From Agrobacterium tumefaciens (GTDB lineage: Bacteria; Pseudomonadota; Alphaproteobacteria; Rhizobiales; Rhizobiaceae): a stretch of DNA of 64,000 bases. The stretch lies in NCBI RefSeq assembly GCF_005221385.1, contig NZ_CP039903.1:1612001-1676000 (forward strand), written 5' to 3'. Shown one piece after another: positions 55,789-64,000 of the stretch. The notes beneath the pieces are model-generated. The model did not search any database. It was not told where the DNA came from and saw nothing but the letters and a program-made list of their open reading frames with translations. Both the position numbers and the translations under genes were made by a program. Position 1 is the first letter of the stretch; each line of letters starts with the position of its first letter.

Positions 55789-58452
55789 TCAGGCCGCCAG
55801 TGCCGCGGCCACCGCTTCGATGGCCTCCTGCGCCTTGGCGCCATCCGGGCCGCCGGCCTGTGCCATATCCGGGCGTCCGCCGCCGCCCTTGCCGCCAAGC
55901 GCGGCCGAAGCGGTGCGGACGATATCGACGGCACTGAAACGGGCCGTCAGATCTTCGGTAACGGCAGCAACGGCGCTTGCCTTGCCATCGTCAGAAACCG
56001 CAATCAGCAGCACAACGCCTGAACCGAGATTGGCCTTGGCCTCATCGGCAAGACCCTTGAGATCCTTGGCATCGATGCCGGACAGGGATTTCGCAAGGAA
56101 ATTGACGCCCGCGACCTGCTGGACATCGTTTGCGCCCGAATCCGACGAACCACCGCCCATGGCGAGCTTCTTGCGGGCATCGGCAAGCTCACGCTCCAGC
56201 TTTTTGCGCTCGTCAAGCAGCCCTTCAACGCGCGACAGCACGTCGCCCGGCTGAACCTTCAGCGATGAAGCCAATGCCTTCACCCGCTCATCCTGCTCGG
56301 CGAGATAGGCAAGCGCGCCCTGACCCGTTACGGCTTCAAGACGGCGCACACCCGCACCAACGGCGCTTTCGCCGAGAATGCGGATGAGACCGATCTGGCC
56401 GGTGGCTGCCACATGGGTGCCGCCGCAAAGCTCGACCGAATAGGGACGGTTGGCCTTCGCGCCATGAACGCCGGTGCCCATCGACACCACGCGAACTTCG
56501 TCGCCGTATTTTTCACCGAACAGCGCCATGGCGCCCTCGGCAATGGCGTCATCGACGCTCATCAGGCGGGTGACAACAGGCGAGTTCTGCAGCACGATCT
56601 CGTTCGCCATATCCTCAACGACCTTCAACTCCTCCGCCGACATCGGTTTGGGATGCGAAACGTCAAAGCGCAGGCGCTCGGGCGCGACCAGCGAACCCTT
56701 CTGGGCAACATGGGTGCCGAGCACTTCGCGCAGCGCCTCATGCAGCAGGTGTGTGGCGGAATGGTTGGCGCGCAGACGCGAACGGCGATCATGATCGACG
56801 GTCAGCTGCACGGCATCGCCGAGCTTCAGGCCGCCCTTGGAGACGGTACCGGAATGCACGAACAGGCCTTCGCCCTTCTTCTGGGTTTCGGAAACCGTGA
56901 AGGCGCCATTTTCGCCGGTAATCACGCCCGTATCGCCCATCTGGCCGCCGGACTCACCATAAAACGGCGTCTGGTTAACGACGATCTGGACCGTTTCTCC
57001 ATCGGCGGCATTGTCCACCGCCTTGCCGTCCTTGACGATCGCCTGAATGACGCCTTCGGCGGTTTCCGTGTCATAACCGAGGAATTCGGTCGCGCCGAAT
57101 TTTTCCTTCAGCTCGAACCAGACGGTCTCTGTCGCCTTGTCGCCGGAACCGGCCCAGTGCGAACGGGCTTCCGCCTTCTGGCGTTGCATGGCATCGGTGA
57201 AGCCGGAAATATCGACGCCGATTTCGCGAGCGCGCAGTGCATCCTGCGTCAGGTCGAGCGGGAAACCATAGGTGTCATAAAGCTTGAAGGCCGTTTCACC
57301 ATCAAGCATGTCACCCTTGTGCAGCGTCGACGTGGCGTCGGAGAGCAGCGACAGGCCGCGCTCCAGCGTCTTGCGGAAACGGGTTTCCTCAAGCTTGAGC
57401 GTTTCGGAAATCAGCGCCTCGGCGCGGACCAGTTCCGGATAGGCACGGCCCATCTGTTGCACCAGCGCCGGCAAAAGCTTGTAGATCAGCGGCTCGCGCG
57501 AGCCCAGAAGCTCGGCATGGCGCATGGCGCGGCGCATGATGCGGCGCAGGACATAACCACGGCCTTCATTGGACGGCAAAACGCCATCGGCGATGAGGAA
57601 AGCAGACGAGCGCAGATGATCGGCAATGACGCGATGGCTGGCGCGCTTTTCGCCTTCGGCCGGAACACCGGTCGCTTCGACGGAAGCGGCGATCAATGCG
57701 CGGAACAGGTCCGTATCGTAATTGTCGTGTTTGCCCTGCAGCAGCGCCGAAATACGCTCAAGGCCCATGCCGGTGTCGATCGACGGGCGCGGCAGATCGA
57801 TGCGCTCTTCCTTCGTCAGCTGCTCATATTGCATGAAGACGAGGTTCCAGATTTCGATGAACCGGTCGCCATCCTCTTCCGGCGAGCCGGGCGGGCCGCC
57901 CCAGATATGATCGCCATGATCGTAGAAGATTTCCGAACAGGGACCGCAGGGACCGGTATCGCCCATCGCCCAGAAATTGTCGCTGGTCGGGATGCGGATG
58001 ATGCGGTCGTCGGAAAAGCCGGCGATCTTCTTCCAGAGATTAAAGGCCTCGTCATCGGTGTGATAGACCGTGACCAGCAGGCGATTGCGGTCGATGCCGA
58101 ATTCCTTGGTGATCAGGTTCCAGGCATGGGTGATCGCCTCTTCCTTGAAATAATCGCCGAAGGAAAAATTGCCGAGCATTTCGAAGAAGGTATGGTGACG
58201 GGCGGTATAGCCGACATTGTCGAGGTCGTTATGCTTGCCGCCGGCACGCACGCATTTCTGCGCCGAAGCGGCGGTGGAATAAGGACGGCTCTCAAGGCCA
58301 GTGAAGACGTTCTTGAACTGCACCATGCCGGCATTGGTGAACATCAATGTCGGATCGTTGCGCGGCACCAGCGGGCTGGAGGGCACGATCTCGTGTCCAT
58401 TCTTTTTGAAGTAGTCGAGAAAGGTCGACCGAATTTCATTTACACCGCTCAT
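55789..58452 (-). CDS. alaS: Alanyl-tRNA synthetase
   Basis: AlaRS (887 residues) shows class II motifs ([39 protein letters not shown]), the [10 protein letters not shown] editing-site cysteine and histidine, the [16 protein letters not shown] editing motif and the C-terminal DHHA1 glycine-rich part ([16 protein letters not shown]). ATG at 58452 matches the family start; a longer frame exists upstream. It lies downstream of recA in the same direction, as in many alphaproteobacteria. Confidence 0.98.
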   Translation of the reverse strand: MSGVNEIRSTFLDYFKKNGHEIVPSSPLVPRNDPTLMFTNAGMVQFKNVFTGLESRPYSTAASAQKCVRAGGKHNDLDNVGYTARHHTFFEMLGNFSFGDYFKEEAITHAWNLITKEFGIDRNRLLVTVYHTDDEAFNLWKKIAGFSDDRIIRIPTSDNFWAMGDTGPCGPCSEIFYDHGDHIWGGPPGSPEEDGDRFIEIWNLVFMQYEQLTKEERIDLPRPSIDTGMGLERISALLQGKHDNYDTDLFRALIAASVEATGVPAEGEKRASHRVIADHLRSSAFLIADGVLPSNEGRGYVLRRIMRRAMRHAELLGSREPLIYKLLPALVQQMGRAYPELVRAEALISETLKLEETRFRKTLERGLSLLSDATSTLHKGDMLDGETAFKLYDTYGFPLDLTQDALRAREIGVDISGFTDAMQRQKAEARSHWAGSGDKATETVWFELKEKFGATEFLGYDTETAEGVIQAIVKDGKAVDNAADGETVQIVVNQTPFYGESGGQMGDTGVITGENGAFTVSETQKKGEGLFVHSGTVSKGGLKLGDAVQLTVDHDRRSRLRANHSATHLLHEALREVLGTHVAQKGSLVAPERLRFDVSHPKPMSAEELKVVEDMANEIVLQNSPVVTRLMSVDDAIAEGAMALFGEKYGDEVRVVSMGTGVHGAKANRPYSVELCGGTHVAATGQIGLIRILGESAVGAGVRRLEAVTGQGALAYLAEQDERVKALASSLKVQPGDVLSRVEGLLDERKKLERELADARKKLAMGGGSSDSGANDVQQVAGVNFLAKSLSGIDAKDLKGLADEAKANLGSGVVLLIAVSDDGKASAVAAVTEDLTARFSAVDIVRTASAALGGKGGGGRPDMAQAGGPDGAKAQEAIEAVAAALAA

Positions 58453-58583
58453 GCCCACACACCGCTCACAGCTGGAGTCCATCATTGCCATCACAAATGA
58501 TGGCTATATTGCAAAATCAATGGCTTTTATCGTCCGTATCCTGCCCTGTCCAGCCATGCAGGCAAACCAAGGCGCATCGGCAA

Positions 58584-58619
58584 ACAAAAAGGGCCAGGCG
58601 AGGGAAAATCGCACGGCCC
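58584..58619 (-). terminator. Intrinsic terminator of recA
   Basis: On the minus strand GGGCC...GGCCC with an inner GCGA/TCGC pair and five T's (T-run at 58590-58586), about 70 bp after the recA stop. Confidence 0.8.
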
Positions 58620-58689
58620 ATTTCGTTTCGATCAGCTCATTTTCAGCAAAGTGGCCAGACACTCTATGCCCGGCCCCTTTTTTGAGGTG

Positions 58690-59781
58690 TCAGCCCTCGT
58701 CGCCGTCACCGTCGCTATCGCCGGCATCCGGGCCGCCATTCTGCAGGAAGCGGTCAGCGATCAGACCGGCATTCTGGCGCAGCGCCAGCTCGATCTCATT
58801 GGCCGTTTCCGGATTGTCGCGCAGGAAGGTCTTGGCGTTCTCACGCCCCTGCCCCAGACGCTGGCTGTTATAAGAGAACCATGCGCCGGATTTCTCGACG
58901 ATACCGGCCTTCACGCCGAGATCGACAAGCTCGCCGGTCTTGGAAACACCTTCGCCATACATGATGTCGAATTCCACCTGCTTGAAGGGCGGCGCCATCT
59001 TGTTCTTGACGACCTTCACACGCGTCTGGTTGCCGACCACCTCTTCGCGCTCCTTGACGGCGCCGATGCGGCGAATGTCAAGGCGTACGGAGGCGTAGAA
59101 CTTCAGCGCATTACCGCCCGTCGTCGTTTCCGGCGAACCGAACATGACGCCGATCTTCATGCGGATCTGGTTGATGAAGATCACCATACACTTCGACTTG
59201 GAGATCGAAGCGGTAAGCTTGCGCAGCGCCTGGCTCATCAGACGCGCCTGAAGACCCGGCAGGCTATCGCCCATCTCGCCTTCGATTTCCGCCCGCGGCG
59301 TCAGTGCCGCGACCGAATCGACGACCAGAACGTCGACCGCGCCGGAACGAACCAGCGTATCGGTGATCTCCAGCGCCTGCTCGCCCGTATCCGGCTGAGA
59401 AATCAGCAGGCTCTGCAAATCCACACCCAGCTTGCGGGCATAGACCGGATCGAGCGCATGTTCGGCATCCACGAAGGCGCAGATGCCGCCCTTCTTCTGG
59501 GCTTCCGCAATGGTCTGCAACGCCAGCGTCGTTTTACCCGAGCTTTCCGGACCATAAATTTCAACGATGCGCCCCTTCGGCAGACCGCCGATGCCGAGCG
59601 CGATATCCAGGCTGAGCGAACCCGTCGAAACGGTTTCCACTTCAACCACATTTTCATTGGAACCGAGCTTCATGATCGATCCCTTGCCGAACGAACGTTC
59701 GATCTGGGAGAGCGCCGCTTCCAGTGCCTTGCTTTTATCCACGGATTTATCCTCTACGAGACGCAAAGAATTTTGTGCCAT
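58690..59781 (-). CDS. recA: RecA recombinase
   Basis: RecA (363 residues) drives strand exchange and activates LexA self-cleavage. It shows Walker [14 protein letters not shown], the [16 protein letters not shown] stretch, the MAW-like region [23 protein letters not shown], and [37 protein letters not shown]. The C-terminal tail is acidic ([16 protein letters not shown]). ATG at 59781 fits the usual start; the open frame upstream is not coding. A LexA-like box lies 60 bp upstream. Confidence 0.99.
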   Translation of the reverse strand: MAQNSLRLVEDKSVDKSKALEAALSQIERSFGKGSIMKLGSNENVVEVETVSTGSLSLDIALGIGGLPKGRIVEIYGPESSGKTTLALQTIAEAQKKGGICAFVDAEHALDPVYARKLGVDLQSLLISQPDTGEQALEITDTLVRSGAVDVLVVDSVAALTPRAEIEGEMGDSLPGLQARLMSQALRKLTASISKSKCMVIFINQIRMKIGVMFGSPETTTGGNALKFYASVRLDIRRIGAVKEREEVVGNQTRVKVVKNKMAPPFKQVEFDIMYGEGVSKTGELVDLGVKAGIVEKSGAWFSYNSQRLGQGRENAKTFLRDNPETANEIELALRQNAGLIADRFLQNGGPDAGDSDGDGDEG

Positions 59782-59840
59782 CTGAACCACCTTTAGGTTA
59801 TTGAAGCCGCACAGGCAATGAAGCAGTATGGAAATGGTAT

Positions 59841-59855
59841 GTACTCCATTTGTTC
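59841..59855. promoter_or_regulatory. Candidate LexA box upstream of recA
   Basis: GTAC, seven bases, GTTC (minus strand GAAC-N7-GTAC). The alphaproteobacterial LexA site is GTTC-N7-GTTC, so the first half differs by one base. Position, 60 bp before the recA ATG, fits an SOS operator. Confidence 0.55.
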
Positions 59856-60027
59856 TCATTTCGCAAGGCGCAGCCAGCATATTGAAAACAAATAGCGATA
59901 AGTGGTTTGTTCTATCTTTGTTTTTCGGGTTCGGCCTATCGCCGCAAACGAGAAGTGACAGGCAAACGAACACGGGGGTCGGCCGAATCGTCCGGCCTTT
60001 CCATCCGCCAAAGAGGGAAAAGCAAGC

Positions 60028-60969
60028 GTGAAGAAAATACTCGTTCTGGGCGGCGCGCATATCGACAGACGCGGCATGATCGAGACTGAGACGGCGCCCG
60101 GCGCCAGCAATCCCGGCTCCTGGATGGAGGAGGCAGGCGGCGGCGGTTTCAACGCGGCGCGCAATCTTGCCCGGCTCGGTTTTGCTGTCCGCATCATCGC
60201 GCCACGCGGCGGCGACGTGACGGGCGAAGCGGTGGCGGAGGCCGCAAAATATGCCGGCGTCGAAGATACACCCTTCATTTTCCTCGACCGCCGCACGCCA
60301 AGCTACACCGCCATTCTGGAGCGTGACGGCAATCTGGTCATCGCCCTTGCCGATATGGACCTCTACAAGCTCTTTACCCCGCGCCGCCTGAAAGTGCGTG
60401 CCGTGCGCGAGGCGATCACGGCAAGCGACTTTCTGCTCTGCGACGCCAATCTGCCTGATGACACGCTGACGGCCCTCGGCCTCGTCGCCCGCGCCTGCGA
60501 AAAGCCGCTGGCTGCCATCGCCATTTCCCCCGCCAAGGCGGTGAAACTGAAAGGCGCGCTTGCCGATATCGACATTCTCTTCATGAACGAGGCGGAGGCA
60601 CGAGCACTAACCGGAGAGACGGCGGCGAATGTCCGCGACTGGCCCGGCATTCTGCGCAAGGCCGGGCTTGCCGGCGGCGTCGTCACCCGCGGCGCAAGCG
60701 AGGTCGTGGCTTTCGATGCGACGCAAACCGTAACGCTCAACCCGCCCCTTATCCGCGAGGTAAAGGACGTGACCGGCGCCGGCGACGCCATGGCCTCCGG
60801 TTATCTTGCCGCGATCGCCGAGGGAAAGACCATCGCGGAAGCGCTGAGACAGGGCGCGGCCGCAGCGGCCATCACCGTGCAATCGCCCTTCGCCACCTCG
60901 CAGGATTTATCAAAAGACAGTGTCGATGCCATGTTGGGACTTGTTCCCGCAGCTGAAATACTGGCATGA
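60028..60969 (+). CDS. psuK: PfkB-family sugar kinase, probably pseudouridine kinase
   Basis: A 313-residue ribokinase-like enzyme with [15 protein letters not shown] near the N-terminus and the PfkB signature [13 protein letters not shown] (catalytic Asp) near the C-terminus. The next gene, after 29 bp, is a pseudouridine-5'-phosphate glycosidase, which points to pseudouridine as the substrate: kinase first, then cleavage to uracil and ribose-5-phosphate. GTG start at 60028 has GAGGGA upstream. It is divergent from recA. Confidence 0.9.
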   Translation: MKKILVLGGAHIDRRGMIETETAPGASNPGSWMEEAGGGGFNAARNLARLGFAVRIIAPRGGDVTGEAVAEAAKYAGVEDTPFIFLDRRTPSYTAILERDGNLVIALADMDLYKLFTPRRLKVRAVREAITASDFLLCDANLPDDTLTALGLVARACEKPLAAIAISPAKAVKLKGALADIDILFMNEAEARALTGETAANVRDWPGILRKAGLAGGVVTRGASEVVAFDATQTVTLNPPLIREVKDVTGAGDAMASGYLAAIAEGKTIAEALRQGAAAAAITVQSPFATSQDLSKDSVDAMLGLVPAAEILA

Positions 60970-60998
60970 ACCCGCTTTCAAGAATTGGAACAGAATAA

Positions 60999-61922
60999 AT
61001 GACCCGCCCCATCTCCCCGCTCCTGCCCATCGTTTATTCACGGGAAGTCGCCGCCGCCAAGCAGCGCGGTGCGCCGATCGTGGCACTTGAATCGACCATC
61101 ATCACCCATGGCATGCCCTATCCCGGCAATATCGAGATGGCCGAAAGCGTCGAACAGATCATTCGCGACCAGGGCGCCGTTCCGGCGACCATCGCCGTCA
61201 TTCACGGCACCCTGCACATCGGCCTCGAAAAGGACCAGCTGGAGGCGCTCGCCCAGACCACTGACGCCATGAAGGTCTCGCGCGCCGATATCGCCTTCGC
61301 AATTGCCGAGCGCCGCACCGGCGCCACCACGGTTGCCGCCACCATGATTGCCGCTGCCCGCGCCGGCATCCGCGTTTTCGCCACCGGCGGCATCGGCGGT
61401 GTGCACAAGGGCGCGGAGGAGACGTTCGACATCTCCGCCGATCTGACCGAACTTGCCAAGACCGGCGTCATCGTCGTCTGCGCCGGCGCCAAGGCGATCC
61501 TCGACATCCCAAAGACGCTCGAGGTTCTCGAAACCAACGGCGTACCTGTCGTCACCTTCGGCTCGGAAGAATTCCCGGCCTTCTGGTCGCGCTCCTCCGG
61601 CCTGGCAAGCCCGCTTTCGCTGAACAGCCCGGCGGCAATCGCCAATTTCCAGGTGACCCGCGAACAGCTCGGCATCGATGGCGGCATGCTGATCGCCAAC
61701 CCCGTGCCGGAAGAAGACGAAATCCCCCGCGAAGAAATGGAAATCTACATCAACCGCGCCATCTCCCATGCGGAGCGCGACGAGGTCACCGGCAAGGAAG
61801 TTACCCCCTACCTGCTCGGCGACATCTTCCGACTGACGGATGGCCGCAGCCTGGAAACCAATATCGCGCTGGTGCGTAATAATGCCCAGCTGGCCGCGGA
61901 GATCGCGGTGGCGCTGAACTGA
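60999..61922 (+). CDS. psuG: Pseudouridine-5'-phosphate glycosidase
   Basis: PsuG (307 residues) splits pseudouridine-5'-phosphate into uracil and ribose-5-phosphate. Family stretches are VALESTIITHGMPYPGN, the active-site RTGATTVAATMIAA, FATGGIGGVHKGAEETFDISADL and CAGAKAILDIPKTLE. It follows psuK by 29 bp and forms a two-gene operon for salvage of a modified nucleoside from RNA turnover. Confidence 0.97.
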   Translation: MTRPISPLLPIVYSREVAAAKQRGAPIVALESTIITHGMPYPGNIEMAESVEQIIRDQGAVPATIAVIHGTLHIGLEKDQLEALAQTTDAMKVSRADIAFAIAERRTGATTVAATMIAAARAGIRVFATGGIGGVHKGAEETFDISADLTELAKTGVIVVCAGAKAILDIPKTLEVLETNGVPVVTFGSEEFPAFWSRSSGLASPLSLNSPAAIANFQVTREQLGIDGGMLIANPVPEEDEIPREEMEIYINRAISHAERDEVTGKEVTPYLLGDIFRLTDGRSLETNIALVRNNAQLAAEIAVALN

Positions 61923-61941
61923 AGAGCATTCAGTTTTCTCA

Positions 61942-62018
61942 GTCATCCTCGGGCTTGACCCGAGGATCCACGTTGCGACAACAGGAATGGATCCTCGCCT
62001 CAAGGGCGAGGATGACGG
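61942..62018. repeat. CCTCGGG-type palindromic repeat, diverged copy
   Basis: Left arm (GTCATCCTCGGGCTTGACC...) is canonical; the right arm carries TCGCCTCAAGGGCGAGGATGACGG with compensating changes, so a hairpin still forms. It lies between the convergent psuG and OmpA-like genes. Confidence 0.75.
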
Positions 62019-62045
62019 TGCGAAAGTAGCAAGCTCGAAACCAAC

Positions 62046-62080
62046 AAAAAAGGCCCGGAAAGCTTGCGCTCTCCGGGCCT
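62046..62080 (-). terminator. Intrinsic terminator of the OmpA-like gene
   Basis: On the minus strand AGGCCCGGA...TCCGGGCCT and a T-run of six. T's also follow on the plus strand, so it may end psuG too. Confidence 0.88.
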
Positions 62081-62101
62081 TCGTTTTTCTGCAGGACCCG
62101 A

Positions 62102-64000
62102 TCAGTTCTGGGCGACCGGCTTCACCAGCGGCGTCACGCGGCGGATGGTGACGCGGCGGTTCTGCTGTTCCGGACCGAGTGTCTGGACCTTCAGGTAACG
62201 CTCGCCATAACCCTGCGTCGCGAGGTTTTCCGGCGGAATGCCGTAGACATCGGTCAGCACATTGGCAACGGAAGCGGCGCGCTCGTCGGAAAGAACGAGG
62301 TTGCTTTCATCGGAGCCGACGGCATCGGTATGGCCTTCGATCAGGAAGGTTTCCGCCGGGTTCTTTTCCAGCGCCTTGTTGATCGCATCGGCCACCTTGC
62401 GCAGTGAGCGAGCCTGCGCCATCGGAATGTCGGCGCTGCCGGTGGCAAAGGTGATCGTATCGAGGTCGATACGGCGCACCTTGTCGCGGATACGGGCCGA
62501 ATAGCGTACTTCATCCAGCGAATAGACACGCTCCACGGGTTCGACCGGCGGCTGCTCGAGGAAGCGGTAATAATCGCGGTCCGGATCGCTCGACGTGTCG
62601 ATGATGTAGTCACGAACGGGAATACGCAGGCGCATCGGCGGCAGGTCGAGGCCCGGATCACGATAGACATAATCGCGGTCTGGATCGTCCATCAGCTCGG
62701 GCGCATAGAACAGCACATATTCCCGGCCGCGATCATCGATGCGCGAGCGCTGGATCACGTCGCCATAACGATTGCGGATCGTCACCACCTGCGTACCATC
62801 ACGACGCTCGACGGTTTCGCGCACACGACCGCCCTGCAGACGCTCGTAATAGGGCTCGCCGCCATCACGGATGAAGCGCTGGTTGTCATCGCCACGCACG
62901 ACGACACGATCGCCGAATTGCAGGATGATCGGCGCATCGCGATCCCGGTCACGCGGGCGGCCCTCACGTGGCTGCCACTCGCGCACGCCTTCCGGCCGCT
63001 CATATTGCGGACGGCGGTCGATGCGCTCACCCTGCTGGGAGGTGATCGCCTCCATTTTCACGGGCGGCGGCGGGGTCTTGCCTTCAGCGGCACCGGCGCG
63101 CTGCGCCTCGGCGTCCGAGGTAGGCACCTTCACCTCACCGGCCTGTTCACGCTCGCGGCGGCGTTGCTCTCGGGCCTGATTGTTGCCGGAGCGCTCCACT
63201 TCCTTATCACTGTCGAGAACGGCCGCACCCTTGTCGACCGGCAGGATGACGGTGTCGGCGGTCTTGGACGGGTCCTTGGCAACCGCCTTGGCCTTGTCCA
63301 ATTCTTCCTTCGTCATGGGCGGTGCTTCCGTCTGCGGAACAGCAACCTGGTTGGGAACGGGCTCACCGGCAGGCGCCTGTCCGGTCGTGGCGCCGCTTGG
63401 CGGCGGGGGCGTCGGGGTGCCCGGCACCGGCGCTGCAGGCTCGGCTTTGCCCTGACCTTCGGCCGGTTTTTCGGAAGGCTGCTGGCCGGGTGCGGGGTTG
63501 GGCTGCGCCTCCGGCGCCGGCGGACGTGCAGGTGTCGGCGCTTCCGTCGGAACAGGCGCTTCCTTCGCGGCGGGTTCTGGAGCGTCAGGTTTTTTCTCCG
63601 GAACAGCCTTTTCGGCCGGTTCGGATTTCTGTTCCGGAGCCTTTTCTTCTACCTGCGGCTTTTTCTCACGCGGTTTGGCTGGCTGCTCGGCATTATCAGG
63701 ACGTGCGGCAGGCTGCTCAGCGGCAGGCTCTTTCGCGCGCTCCTTGCGCGGACGCGCCTCACCCTCACCCGCAGGCTGTTCCGCGCGCTCAGGTTTACGT
63801 GGGCGCTCCTTCGGCTGCTGTTCGGCCGGCGCTGCCTCGGGTGCAGCTTCAGGAGCGGCCTCCGGGCGCTGGCGTGCGGGGCGCTGCTCGCCTTCCCCTT
63901 GAGGCTCCTGTGCCCGCTCCGGTTTGCGTGGGCGTTCCTGCGGCTGTTCGGCAGGCGCCGGCTCAGGGCGGGCTTCGCGCTGCTGCGGCTCACGCTGAGG
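62102..64000 (-). CDS. OmpA-family protein with long Pro/Glu/Ala/Lys-rich region, N-terminus outside the window
   Basis: The frame stays open to the last base, so the gene starts beyond the window; a GTG at 63427 is not the real start. The visible 632 codons have two parts. The N-terminal 200 or so are low complexity, with blocks such as PEKPAEGQGKAEPAAP, KPKERARKE-like charged runs and QEPQGEGEQ. The C-terminal part ends in an OmpA peptidoglycan-binding domain: TFATGSADIPMAQ, IEGHTDAVGS and LSDERAASVANVL carry the expected Asp and Arg. It probably links outer membrane and cell wall. The repeat-like region may span the periplasm. Confidence 0.9.
   Translation of the reverse strand, partial: PQREPQQREARPEPAPAEQPQERPRKPERAQEPQGEGEQRPARQRPEAAPEAAPEAAPAEQQPKERPRKPERAEQPAGEGEARPRKERAKEPAAEQPAARPDNAEQPAKPREKKPQVEEKAPEQKSEPAEKAVPEKKPDAPEPAAKEAPVPTEAPTPARPPAPEAQPNPAPGQQPSEKPAEGQGKAEPAAPVPGTPTPPPPSGATTGQAPAGEPVPNQVAVPQTEAPPMTKEELDKAKAVAKDPSKTADTVILPVDKGAAVLDSDKEVERSGNNQAREQRRREREQAGEVKVPTSDAEAQRAGAAEGKTPPPPVKMEAITSQQGERIDRRPQYERPEGVREWQPREGRPRDRDRDAPIILQFGDRVVVRGDDNQRFIRDGGEPYYERLQGGRVRETVERRDGTQVVTIRNRYGDVIQRSRIDDRGREYVLFYAPELMDDPDRDYVYRDPGLDLPPMRLRIPVRDYIIDTSSDPDRDYYRFLEQPPVEPVERVYSLDEVRYSARIRDKVRRIDLDTITFATGSADIPMAQARSLRKVADAINKALEKNPAETFLIEGHTDAVGSDESNLVLSDERAASVANVLTDVYGIPPENLATQGYGERYLKVQTLGPEQQNRRVTIRRVTPLVKPVAQN

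Noticed and set aside
56413..58500. 695-codon frame on the plus strand opposite alaS
   Set aside because: Shadow of a conserved synthetase gene; composition is artefactual.

Overview
This window looks like ordinary chromosomal sequence from an Agrobacterium species of the Rhizobiaceae (Alphaproteobacteria), most likely the A. tumefaciens/fabrum complex. Reasons: high GC content, the suf operon layout sufS2-B-C-D-S1-X-A with rhizobial iron-regulator motifs, a MocR-type regulator, the purC-purS-purQ-purL-bolA-grxD order, and many rhizobial palindromic intergenic repeats. No phage, plasmid, integron, CRISPR, rRNA or tRNA gene is visible. Species assignment is inference from remembered gene order and was not checked by a search.

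Layout. 1-3034: a MacAB-like tripartite efflux operon (adaptor cut by the window edge, ATPase, FtsX-type permease). 3314-10950 (minus): the SUF iron-sulfur assembly operon, transcribed from a promoter at about 11071-11106 that carries a perfect TGA-N9-TCA (RirA/IRO-like) site and an Irr ICE-like box; one secreted protein of unknown function is inserted between sufB and sufC. 11162-22762: alpha/beta hydrolase, anmK, tyrS, a giant AsmA-like envelope protein, a 1-Cys-looking Bcp peroxiredoxin, a ferritin-like DUF455 protein, an M23 peptidase and an RhlE-type helicase. 22776-26528: Nudix hydrolase, an AT-rich gap holding a candidate small RNA, an ABC solute-binding protein, rpe and a membrane protein. 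26642-38483: purine biosynthesis (purB, purC, purS, purQ, purL) leading into bolA and grxD, with a MocR/DUF1127 divergent pair and several hypothetical genes. 38579-43642: Bcr/CflA-type MFS pump, two tandem inositol-monophosphatase-family genes, ttcA and glsA. 43712-49158: rpsD, a TerC-family protein behind a structured leader, a HerA-like ATPase, and EamA and LysE exporters. 49233-52749: remnants and small proteins, murI, trmJ-like methyltransferase, a secreted protein. 52965-64000: icd, a GST preceded by a coupled 32-codon ORF, a VOC protein, alaS, recA, psuK-psuG and the C-terminal part of an OmpA-family protein with a long Pro/Glu/Ala/Lys-rich stretch that runs off the window.

Functional themes: iron-sulfur metabolism recurs (SUF operon, BolA, monothiol glutaredoxin, ferritin-like protein, TtcA, which is an Fe-S tRNA thiolase). 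Nucleotide metabolism is a second theme (pur genes, pseudouridine breakdown), and cell-wall/envelope functions a third (AnmK, MurI, M23, AsmA-like, OmpA-like).

Most interesting non-coding signals: (i) a candidate sRNA on the minus strand at about 23404-23546 with three consecutive perfect hairpins and an intrinsic terminator; (ii) the doubly controlled suf promoter; (iii) a 24-nt-arm inverted repeat with three regularly spaced mismatches between the AsmA-like gene and bcp; (iv) a leader with mutually exclusive pairings before terC; (v) four ATTG(T/A)C repeats spaced 23/23/29 in the MocR/DUF1127 intergenic region; (vi) three dispersed families of palindromic repeats.
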